From NCBI GenBank assembly GCA_050084515.1, contig CM114275.1, positions 10,230,001 to 10,294,000 on the forward strand: 64,000 bases of DNA. The letters are read 5' to 3'. The position numbers were made by a program, and so were the translations under genes. This DNA comes from Blasia pusilla. Lineage: Eukaryota; Marchantiophyta; Marchantiopsida; Blasiales. The notes under the pieces were generated by a model. The model searched no databases and was not told where the DNA came from. It saw only the letters and a list, made by a program, of their open reading frames with translations. Positions 1 through 11,300 of this stretch are shown in pieces. Position 1 is the stretch's first letter; each line of letters begins with the position of its first letter.

Positions 1-1911
1 GATTTACATGTAGTCATTCGTTATGATGCTATTGAGGTGTTGAACCTCGATGACCTTATTGTATGGATGTGAGCATGTTCTCACAAGGATGAGTTGTTTT
101 AGAGAGTTATGCCCATGGAGATTGGAGGATAATCTCAAAAGGTCGAGGAGATTGGAAGACAAACTTAGAGGAGATTGGAGGACAGTTTCACAAGGTCAAG
201 TATGACCTACTAAGGCCTTGGGTATTCCAAGAGAGCAAGTTTCTCCTTTCTTTTGGTTTATTTAGAACTGTATAGAGAAACTTACTATTGTAGGTAAGTT
301 TCCAAGGAGAGTAGAGTTGATTTTACACTTTGGGAAGTGGCCCTTGATCCCCTATAGCAGGTCAAGATTTGAGGAGGTGACATGCAAACATAGGTTACCA
401 TGAAGAGAGTTTGGGAGAGAGTTGGGGATATACCCAAAGAGAGGGAGCTTCTCCTCTGTTGGTTGAACCTCTTAGCGAGAGATGATGGAGCCATTGTTCT
501 CCTTGCCTTGAGAATACTCCAAGCCTCTCATTAGGAGAGTGTATTTGGTTTGATATAAGAGAAAAAGAGATGGAATTTATGAGAGAGATTTGAGTGGTTG
601 TGATTTATTGGAGATATTTTGGTTCACGTTTATCTCGATGTTAGATGCCATGAATAAGTATGGTATCTTGTGTGTTTGTGTTTGTATTTGTTGATAACGA
701 TATATGTTGTGTAACGATGTGTGTGCGCATGACATGTGCATCTCGCCTAGCGTTAGTCGTGTAGTTGGTTGCGCTGCCCATAGTCTCGTGATTAGCTAGT
801 CTGGGTTTCAACTTTGGTGGGTCACACCAAAGTCTTTCCTTCTTGAACATGCGATCATGACTTGCTTCTCAGATACCTGCTAGTGTGAGCGTCGTAGTCT
901 TAACAATTTTTGACGACTATGCTCTCGATTGAAGAATTTGGAAAGCATTCCAAACCTTCATCGATTTTTTCTTCTTCTATTGGATCCCTGATAAACATTT
1001 TTGAAAATTTTGGATATGAAGATGCTTGTCGAATGCCATATTAATATCGCATATTTGGAAGGGGTCCGATAGTCCAAGCAGGCTTCCCGTATATTAGAAA
1101 TCAAATATAGATTCTTTATAGCATCTCCTTTCACGAGGTGATGAAACTATAACCTTCCTTGCATTGATCCAAACCACTGACTGAGAAATTTTTCTTATTT
1201 GACACGGAAAGTAAAAAATGTAGGAAAATTCTATTTCTCCTAAATTAATATGTACAAATGTCATAATGAATATGATATTTTATATTTATAGATATCATGC
1301 ATGTATGTTTATACATGCCATGTGGTCATGTCTCAGAGTCTTTGTATCATGGATGGGTGCGACTTGGAGGACGTTTTAGGTTAATATGGTCAAAATTTAT
1401 AACAATTGTACGATGGATGATCACTAGTACAATTGTAATAAACGAGTCGACGATGAGATAGTAGACTAAAACGGGAACACTCGATGGAGTTATGAATGTT
1501 CAGTAAAGAAATGCAGCTGCGGATCTAAGCTTCAAACTCTGTGGTTCTACACGAATGTGGTGGAATAGATTTGTAGTGAGGATGACCATTGAAAATTGAC
1601 CTGCGTGTTTTCTTCGGCGCACTTCACTCAGTGTAAGTTTCCAGTCTGTTTTACTAAAGAGGACGTTTCGCTGACAACTTAAGGACTTAACTAACGAGTG
1701 TCCACAAGTACTATAGATCACTTGCGGAATTTTTACAAGGTGAGAACTATTGAAAGAGTTGAAGAAGTTTAAAGATTCCAGGTAATGCATTCGTCGTGCA
1801 TTTAGCCTACGAAGAAACGGAGGTCTTCTGATTACAGTCTGGGAGATTGATAGATGAAGCCTAGCAGCTCAGATTAGACTGGACTGACGGACAATTGTGA
1901 GGGATTGGGAT
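1..1911. other. 5' flank of ERMP1-like gene, no gene recognised
   Basis: I see no recognisable coding sequence in this 1.9-kb stretch. Short open frames on the minus strand (285-494, 641-850, 1500-1790) have low-complexity or random-looking composition and match nothing I know. At about 118-190 a short motif built on GGAGATTGGA is repeated three or four times. The promoter of the downstream gene should lie here, but no clear TATA box or initiator could be assigned. Confidence 0.5.
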
Positions 1912-1941
1912 ATGGCAGCGGTTCTAGCTGCAGATCCTTGA
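1912..1941 (+). other. possible 9-codon upstream ORF
   Basis: An ATG at 1912 opens a nine-residue frame closed by TGA at 1939-1941, 57 bases before the ERMP1 start codon. If the transcript begins upstream of 1912, this uORF could reduce translation of the main frame. The transcription start is unknown, so the role is inference. Confidence 0.25.
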
Positions 1942-1998
1942 CAATTTTCGTGTTTTGTCACCTAGCAGTGAGAGTAATTGAACGACTACCTGCGCAAC

Positions 1999-2337
1999 AT
2001 GGCAAGGTCGAGAGTTCAAAGCAGGAGCAGAGTGCCGGATACGATAGAAGCTGTCGACGATCCCCCGTCTCTCAGTCGAAGCAGAACTAGCGTCATAGAG
2101 AAGCCCGAGAACAGTGCAGGAGGAGCCGCAGTCGAATGGCTGCTGATGTTGGTGCTAGTCGGATATGCTGCCTGGGTGATATATTTTTTCCAAGCGGAGC
2201 AATTGCCGATGCCTTTGTCTGCTGATGGGGCTACCAATTGGGGTTTCGCCGAAGGAAGGGCATACAAGCACATGAAAGCGCTTGCAGGTTTTGGTCCACA
2301 CCCAGTTGGCAGCAAAGCTCTTGATAATGCGGTGCAG
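1999..2337 (+). CDS. ERMP1: ERMP1 exon 1: N-terminus and membrane anchor
   Basis: It encodes residues 1-113. A basic, serine-rich tail is followed by one hydrophobic segment (LLMLVLVGYAAWVIYFF) and the family signature GFGPHPVGSKALDNAVQ. The donor GT is at 2338 in phase 0. An open frame runs on into the intron to 2415 but loses all family similarity after VQ, which places the splice site. Confidence 0.92.
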
Positions 2338-5300
2338 GTATCCATAAGTTCCTTCTTTCTGATTCCTTTCCAAAATTTGTTCTTAAACCCGGAATTGTAC
2401 GTTTCTTCTAATTGAGACTCTTGTGGATTCAATTCGCAATTGATTTTAATGGCATCTGTACCTCTTTTCATATGTGAGCAGTGTGGTGGGTTGGAATGAG
2501 TGGGATCGCTTTCTAACCTGTCTAAGCTTTTGTCACGTCCATGTGACACGTACTTCTGTTTCATTTGAATTCTTACATCTTAGGTGTGCACAGGTGGTAA
2601 TCTTGTCTAGAGTTTGTGTTAAGATCGCTTTCAATTTATGAGTTCAGACAACCTTCTCCAAAGCTATAGATTCACCAACAGTCGTAACTCTTCTATGAGA
2701 GCTACATCTCTTACTCTCTGATCAGACACTTAGTTTACACCACAGGATTAAATGACATATCCATGTCACAACAGTCCTGCCCCTTGATTGGCCAACCACC
2801 AACAGATCTGGATCCACCTACAGAAGAGTGAGTTGCTCCTGTAACGGATCCTAGAGAAGCTTGGTCTCTTCCTACAACCTGTGGATAGTTGGGAAACGAT
2901 CTGCCCTTCTATGAACCCATTCTCTATATGGTTCATACTGGTATAGATAATGAACTAGTCATTACAAAAGCCATGTTGGATTTCCTGGAATCAAACTCTC
3001 CAGCCCAGTCCGCATCAGAATAACCATGAAGAATCATACCTTCCTTTAATCTCTGATACTTGATTCCAACTTCAGCAGTTCCTTTGAGGTATCTCAACAC
3101 CCTCTTCACTGCTGTCCAATGAATCCTTCCTGAATTGTGCATAAAACGAGCTATGCTGCTTACTACAAAAGCCAGGCCAGGGCGAGTGCAGATAGAAGCC
3201 CATATCAGACTTCCCACAGCACTCTGATATGGCATGTTAGCCATATCTGCCTTGTCTTCTTCCAATTCTGGACAATCATCCGAAGATAACTTCTGTTCAG
3301 CTTCCGTGGGAGTATTTACAGGTTTACAATCATCCATTGAGCACCTCTTCAGAATTCCTGAAATATATCTCCTTTGACTCAACTTAATCCATCCCTCATT
3401 TCTGTTCCTCAAAACTTCTATGCCAAGACACTGAGTGATTTCACCCAGATCTGACGTTTCAAATGCTGAACTGAGTAGATGCTTTACTATGTAAAGTGAC
3501 TTTCTGATTACTGACGAGGATATTATCCTCCACATATAAGGCTAGCATCACAAATCTCTCTGAGGATCCAGCAAAATAAAGATTTTGGTCTGCATCAGTA
3601 ACCTCAAACCCGAAGGTTTGAGTGAGATATGAGTCAATCCTCTGAAACCACTGTCTGGAAGCTTGTTTAAGGCCATACAAAGCCTTGTTCAACTTACAGA
3701 CCTTTCCATGGAATTCAGCACCTTCAAGACCTCCTGGAATTTCCATGTAAGCTTTCTCTTTGAGAACTCCTTGAAGAAATGCTGTTTTAACATCCATTTG
3801 CTCTACCTCCAGATCAGACTGGGTGGCAAGAGCCAAAATGGTTCTGATAGATGCTATTCTCACCACAGGAGAGTAGGTCTCCAGATAATCGATGCCATAA
3901 ACTTGTGAGTACCCTTTGGCTACTAATCTGGCTTTATATCTTTCATTGATCTATCAGGGTTATACTTGATTTAAAAAACCCATTTACATTTAACAGCGTT
4001 CTTTCCTTCTAGTAGTTTCGTCAGTGTCCATGTTTCATTCTTCTTAAGAGAAGCAAGACTTCCACCCATTTCTGTGCTCCAGGTCTGCTTAGGGCATCCG
4101 AGAGAGAAGTTGGATCTTCGGTAATCCCCCCTTATGAGGCAAACATAACTGTATGTTCGGCGCTACTGGTAGCAGCATCGAAAGGTGTAACTGGTCTCCA
4201 TTCTCTGACACTCCTCCTTGGACCAGGAGGATCCGAGTTAATGGGCCTCTGAGGTGTTTCAGCCTTCTTCCTACCTTCCCTAGAGTATGTTTTGAGAGTT
4301 GTGGTCTGGTTTGGCAGACTCACACTCTGAGTTCCTCCCACTTCTCCACTAGTCCCGCTGATTCCAGCAGAAATGTGAGGAACTGATTGCACCTGTGCAA
4401 TCCCTGTACGTTGAAACTGATTTTGACCAGTCATCACAGGCTGAGCTACAGGTCGTGTTGCTGGGAGGGAGATTGGAACCACATGGGTTGGAGCATTAAG
4501 CGGAAACTATCCCACTCCTTTTATAATTGGGGTTGTTACTGGTTCACTCTCTGAATCAGAATCAGAGCCTTAAACTACTGGGAGTATAGGAGGCTGGAGA
4601 GTTTCTTGGAAAATTACGCTTCTTTCTACAATAATCTTCTGATTCCTCTTCCTCTGAAGTCGATAAGACTTGGTTTCTTCTCCATAACTAAGAAGAATGC
4701 ACTCCTCAGTCTTGAAGTCTAACTTGCTTCTTTTGTACTCATGAATTCTGACATAAGCTAGACACCCGAACCTTCAAAGGTGAGTAAGATCTGGTTTTCT
4801 ACCAGTCCATAACTCATACAGTGTCTTCAATTCCTTGATACCTTTTGTAGGGGTTCTGTTCTGCAGATAGACTGCAGTGTTCAAGGCTTCTCCCCAATAG
4901 GATCTTTTAAGTGCAGACTCAAGCAACATGGACAGAACTCCCTCTGAGGGTTCTGTTCTTTCTCTCAGCAACACCAGTTTGCTGAGGGGTATGAGGCACT
5001 GTATACTGCCTCTGAACATTCTGCTCCTTATGTTGAAATTGCAACTGTAAGATCAGGAACAAAAAATATTATCTTTTATTATGAAAAATTACTTTTTTTA
5101 TCTATAGGTAAAATTATATTTTTAGGTTTATTAACTAGACCTTTAGGATTTCGCAATAACCTTTTTAGTCTTAGTTAAAAACCTTTAGGGTTTCATAATA
5201 GCCTCCTTTAGCCTTAGTTAAAGACTTTAAGGGTTTAAGATAGCCAGGGGCTATCCTATAAGAGCAAGAGGCTTACCAGAGCACTCTTATTCTCTTCTCT

Positions 5301-8300
5301 ACTTTCCCCAGCTCCTGGACCTGCGAACTTCATGATTATTGCCCCTCAGCTTGGGTGGTTGACCTATTGTGATAGAAGGAGTTGATGTTTTGGAGGACCT
5401 GCTACTAGAGGAGATAGTGTGCTGCTTGAAAAGGCATCAATAGTGTAGAGAGTCTCTTCTTCCTATAGGGAGGAAGTTTATGAGTAGTAGATCAATCAGA
5501 TCTCTCTCATGTTTTTGTAAGTACAGAGTTTCCTTTCCTATTTGACGTCTGTGAAGCTATTCCATGTATCTGTAATCTGCTGTAACTTCTTGGTGCTTGG
5601 AGAAACAAATTAGCTATGTAATCAAAGTCAGTATTTGTTTACTCCTGTTTTTCTTTTACCTTACAGAAAGTCATAAATTCACCAGACTTGTACTCTCCTC
5701 CATTATCAGTTCTTAATGTCATGATCTTTCTTGAATGCATAGTTTCAACAACACCCTTGTATCTCTTGAAGCACTCAAAAGCATGAGACTTATGCTTTAG
5801 TAGATTGACTACTGTAAATCTCGACCAATCATCTATGAAGGTGATGTAGAAGAGATAGCCTGAATTGGTTGGAGTTTTCATAGGAACTGATAGGTCAGAA
5901 TGTACAAGCTCCAGAACTTCCTTAGCTCTGGTTACATTTTCCCTTTGGAAATTTAAGTCTGGTTTGTTTTCCATGTATGCAAGAAGGACACAGATATTTC
6001 ATCAAGATTTAGTGCCTCCAAACCAGTAGACATTATTTGCAGAGCCTTCATCCTTTGGACATTTATATGACCAAGATGACTATGCCACATATCTGGGTTT
6101 GGAGCTGGTGTACCAGTAACAGCAGTCACGGTTGGCGCAGCACTCTCTGTTGGTGCTACCAGTGAGTGACCCATCTGGTACAAGTTGTGCACCTTTACAC
6201 ATCTTGCCAAGACAATGTCCTGGGCGTCCTTGAGGAGACAGGCCTGCTCTTGCACCAGACATTTTCCTCCACTCTGGTCATGTTGACTTACCGAGAAAAG
6301 ATTTTTTGTCAACCTTGGTACGTGCGAAACATTCCTGACCAGCATTGTGCCCTTATCCAAGAGCCGAATCTGGACATTTCCTTTCCCCATGACACACTGA
6401 CTGCTGTTGTCTCCATTGTAGACAACTTGATCGTCAGTGGCAGGTTCATAGTTACGGAAAGTTGATTTGTCGTAAGCCATTTGCCTTGTAGCACCAGTGT
6501 CTACATACCAGATATTTGATGTAGACTTACTTGCTGAGAAACTCAAGACAAAGGCACTGTCACCTCTATTGTAGGTGCTCTTACTGGTGCTGGCTGTGTC
6601 AGCCTTCTTCTTCTAGCAGTCCTTTGCCATGTGACCTTGCTTCTGACAATAGAAACAGGTCATCTTCTTCTTGCTGTTGCTGGGACGAAGTTGCCCCTTC
6701 TTCCCTACACCGATCTTATTTTTTTGAATCTTGCCCTTGCCTCTCCCAAGTTTTCTCAAGAATGAAGGCAAGAGAATTGATCTGTGGCTCTGTCATCCTA
6801 TGGGATGTAATGGAGGACAGAGCTGTATTTGAATAATCAATTCCCTTTACCTTGTTCTTGATTATCTTTTCCTGGAGAAGAGCACTTAGGAAGCCCTGTA
6901 AAGGTAGGCTGATTCCGCATAGTCGTGTTGAAAGCTTCGTAGCTTTCATTAAGACTCATCACCATGGCCAAGATCCCATCTTCTTCATCGACGGGACTGC
7001 CACATGCCGCAAGTTGGTCCATGATAGACTTCATACTTCCGATATGTTTTGGTATAGAGTCGCCTTTCCTCATCTTCATGGTAAACAATTGATTCCTCAG
7101 ATTGATCTTCGTACTCCTGTCCTTCGACTGAAACATGTTATTGAGGTAATTCTATGCCTCTAGTGCAGTCGTAAAACCTGAGACGTGAGATTTCTGCTCA
7201 AGCTCTAGACTGTGATTTATCAGAGTTAATGCCTGCATGTTCTTATCATGCCAGGTCTGTGCCGCAAGCGCTGCAGGTGTAGGTGCAGTTTTTCCCGGAG
7301 TAGACACAGGGTGAATTGGTCTGGCGTGAGTACCAGACACTAATTCCCAGTTCTTGTCTGTCATTAAATCAAGCATTACTTGATTCCTCCACTCATTGAA
7401 GTGGGTGCTTGCAAATTTTGAACTTTCCTTACGAATCTCAACATGGTTAGGCATGTCAAGGAATTTGATTGGAGGTTTCTCCAAAAAATTCGAAAAGATT
7501 CTTTGGCCAAAAGATTTCCTAGTTACGCAGCAACTGGCAGTATCTGCCAATTATGTACCCAATTTATAATTGGGTCAAGATTGGAGAGAGATGCTTGATC
7601 TGCTCTGTAGTTGGCAATATTTGCCCAATACACCCAATTTGGTAATTGGACGGTATTCCCTGCACTGAGGGAGGCGCACTCACAAAGGAGAACTGAGCAG
7701 ACCAGAAATTTCGAACCCACTTCCTCAGATTAGGAAATTGGTATTAAATTTTGTCCCTGAATACTGCCTTGATGTGCTGTGAGCACTCTCATGCAAAAAT
7801 TGCAAAACCCACTTTCTTGGATTGAGAAATTTGTATGAATTGAATCTTCAATTACTGTGCGGATGTCTCGTGGGTGATAAACGTCATGAAGGAAAAACGT
7901 GAATCCTCTTTCAATTTGATAAATTGAGTTTCCCACTGAAACGCAGTTGCAGATAAGTCAATCTCATGCAACACTTTGCTATGCAAGGCCACTCTGCGCA
8001 GCAGCAGCAGCTCCTATCCTCTCTCTGTGTCAACTGATAAATTCTTAACCTTGCTCTGATATCAGGTAAGAATTCACTATCATTTCGCATAGTGAAGATG
8101 GAGGATAAAGAACACAATTATACACACAGAGCACAGAGGAGATGAGGCAATGTTCCTCTGATTTCAATATTGATAGGAGACTGTTCTCCTTACAGGCAAA
8201 ACTAAACATAAGTCCTAACCACAAGAGGCTAAGCTGTGGATCACATCGATTCCCCAACAGTCGTAACTCTTCTATGAGAGCTACGTTTCTTAGTCTCTGA

Positions 8301-11300
8301 TCAGACACTTAGTTTACACCACAGGATTAAATGACATATCCATGTCACAACAATCCTGCCCCTTGATTGGCCAACCTCCAACGGATCTGGATCCATCTAC
8401 AGAAGAGTGAGTTGCTACCGTAATGGATCCTACAGAAACCTCTTGGTCTCTTCCTACAACCTGTGGATAGTTGGGGAACGATCTTCCTCTCAATGAACCC
8501 ATTTCCTAAATATTTCACACTGCTATAGATAATAAGGAACTAGTCATTATAAATGAGAATATGATTGACCAGCAGAAGTATCTCCTTGTACAAAGTCAGA
8601 GCTAGCATCAGCTAGACCATCCATGATTTCAGCTTGTACACAATCAGCAAATCAGTTCCTATCTCTATTGCCAAATCAGAGCCCTACCATGATGTGACTC
8701 TTCTTACTATCTAAGAGATACTAAGAAGGATTCTACTCAGCCACACCTTGCACTCACACTACAGGTCCTCACATGTCACCAGCTCAGAGATCAGACATGG
8801 CTCACCATTGAGCACAAACAATCTCCATCAGCATACTAGACAAAACAACCTGCCTTCCAGTGAGGCTCTAGCAAGCACAGCAATTAGTCTCAATCTCCTC
8901 TTCCTACTCTCTGATCACTCTGCAGCAGGACCAAGAGCCTCAGGAGTCCTCACCAAAACTGTGCATGCTGTAGAATTTAAAAGAAAAACAGGAGTAAACA
9001 AATACTGACTTTGATTACAGAGCTAATTTGTTTCTCCAAGCTCCAAGAAGTTACAGCAGATTATAGATACATGGAATAGCTTCACAGACGTCAAATAGGA
9101 AAGGAAACTCTGTACTTACAAAAACATGAGAGAGATCTGATTGATCTACTACTCACAAACTTCCTCCCTATAAGAAGAAGAGACTCTCTACACTATTGAT
9201 GCCTTTTCAAGCAGCACACTATCTCCTCCAGCAGCAGGTCCTCCAAAACATCAACTCCTTCTATCACAATAGGTCAGCCACCCAAGCTGAGGGGCAGCAA
9301 TACTGAAGTTCGCAGGTCCAGGAGCTGGGAATAGTAGAGAAGAGAATGAGAGTGCTCTGGTAAGCCTCTTGCTCTTATAGGATAGCCCCTGGCTATCTTA
9401 AACCCTAAAAGTCCTTAACTAAGGCTAAAGGAGGCTATTATGAAACCCTAAAGGTTTTTAACTAAGACTAAAAAAGCCATTGCGAAAACCTAAAGGTCTA
9501 GTTAATAAACCTAAAAATAGAATTTTACCTATAGATAGAAAAAGTTAACTTTTCATAGTAAAAACAGATTTTTTCGCTCCTGATCTTACAGTTGCAATTT
9601 CAACACTCCCACTCAACGTGAGTTCAGGTGTATTCCAATTAACTCCATGCACCTTAGGTGTTTAACCTTGGTGAGAGATTTTGTGAACACGTCAGCTGCC
9701 ATGTCCTCTGTTGCACAGTGTTCTAATTCAATTTCCACTCCAACCTTTTCCCGTATAAAGTGATGTTGTATATCAATGTGCTTTGTCCTCGCATGGTGTA
9801 TCGGATTCTTGGTTAGATCAATACTGCCCCGATTATCAGCATACACTTTTGTAGGTCTTGCTTGATGGCATCCAAAACCATCAAGGACGCGCGTCTAAGC
9901 CATATTGCCTCCTTGGCAGCATGTGTTAGGGCCATGTATTCTGCTTCACATGTGGAAAGTGCTACGGTGGATTGTCTCTTGCTGCTCCAACTAATAGCTC
10001 CTCCACACAGCAAGTAGCAATATGCAGAAGTAGATTGTCTATTGTCTAGATCTCCTGCCCAATCAGCGTCACTGTAACCAATTAGATCTACTTCTGCCTC
10101 TTTGATATATGTGAGGCAAAAGTCGTGAGTGCCTTTCAGGTATCTCATCACACGCTTGACAGCTTGCCAATGTTGCAAGCCAGGGTTGTGCATGAACCTG
10201 CTCAAAACTCCCACTGTGTATGCAAGGTCTGGCCTTGTGGCAACCATTGCATACATAATGCAGCCCACTGCATTCTGATATGGTATGTTAGCCATATCAT
10301 TCATCTCCAATTCAGTTTGAGGACACATTTCTTGGTAAGCTTGATTCCTACCTCCATGGGTGTCCCTACTGGATTACAATCACCCATAGAAAAACGATTG
10401 ATGACATTCTTCACATATTTGGTTTGGCTCATCTTGATCCAACCAACATCTCTATTTCTAGTGATTTGTATTCCGAGTAAATAATTTACTTCTCCTAGAT
10501 CAACCATTTCAAAAGCTTCACTCAGTCCACGCTTCAGCCTGTGCATAGTTTTCAGGTCTTCACAGAGGAGTAACAAATCATCTACATACAGTGCTATGTG
10601 AACCACAATATTCAACATGTGATAAACACTAGGATCTGCCCTATTCTTGTGAAAACCCAACTTCTGAAAATAACCGTCAATTTTCTCATACCAGAGTCTT
10701 GACGCTTGCTTGAGTCCATATAAGGCTTTCTTCAGCAACCATACCTTGTCTCCATCCTTGAAACCTTCTGGTTGTTGCATGTAAATCTCCTCATGCAATT
10801 CTCCATGGAGGAAGGCGGTTTTTACATCCATTTGATGTATCTCCCAATTATGCTTTGCCGCTAATGCTAGCAAGCTTCTTATGGAAGTAAATTTTGCTAC
10901 AGGAGCAAAAGTTTCTGCATAGTCAAGTCCTTCAATCTGACTGTAGCCTTTAGCAACTAGTCGAGCTTTATACTTGACCACCTCATTCTTAGGTCCTCTT
11001 TTCACTTTGAAGACCCACTTGCAACCGATCGCCTTCCTCATGGGGGGCAAATTCACCAACTCAAAAGTCTGATTGCTTTGGAGAGATCCCATCTCTTCAT
11101 GTACCGCTTGCTCCCACTGGATGGCATCATCTCTAGTGAGAGCTTCTTCAAGACTTAGCGGTTCATCAGCCTCCAACATTCCTGATGTACAACCTGCATT
11201 ATCAAGGGCTTGGTAACACACTTCAGCCAGATGCGATTCCTCTGTGAATCTTTCTTCTTGCTGGTCAGTCTCACCTTTTCCAAGACTTATCCCAAGTCGA

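Larger units (their letters stand above)
2669..8352 (-). mobile_element. Copia element 1, degenerate, minus strand
   Basis: Going right to left it shows a 5' LTR (8065-8352), a PBS (8053-8064), gag, protease, integrase, reverse transcriptase and a truncated 3' LTR (2669-2773). The domain order protease-integrase-RT assigns it to Ty1/Copia. All reading frames are broken, the RNase H end of pol is missing after SDADWAGEFDSRKS, and a solo LTR of another family interrupts the integrase. The outer part of the left LTR is absent, so no target duplication can be read. It is the oldest insertion in this intron by structure. Confidence 0.85.

Noticed and set aside
1500-1790. 96-codon minus-strand frame upstream of ERMP1
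   Set aside because: Composition is random-looking and no motif or context supports coding.
2338-2415. Continuation of the exon 1 frame to a stop at 2415
   Set aside because: Family similarity stops exactly at the GT donor at 2338, and exon 2 continues the protein in the same phase.
9400-9500. Telomere-like AAACCCTAAA motifs in the element 2 LTRs
   Set aside because: Isolated, irregularly spaced motifs that belong to the LTR and do not form an array.
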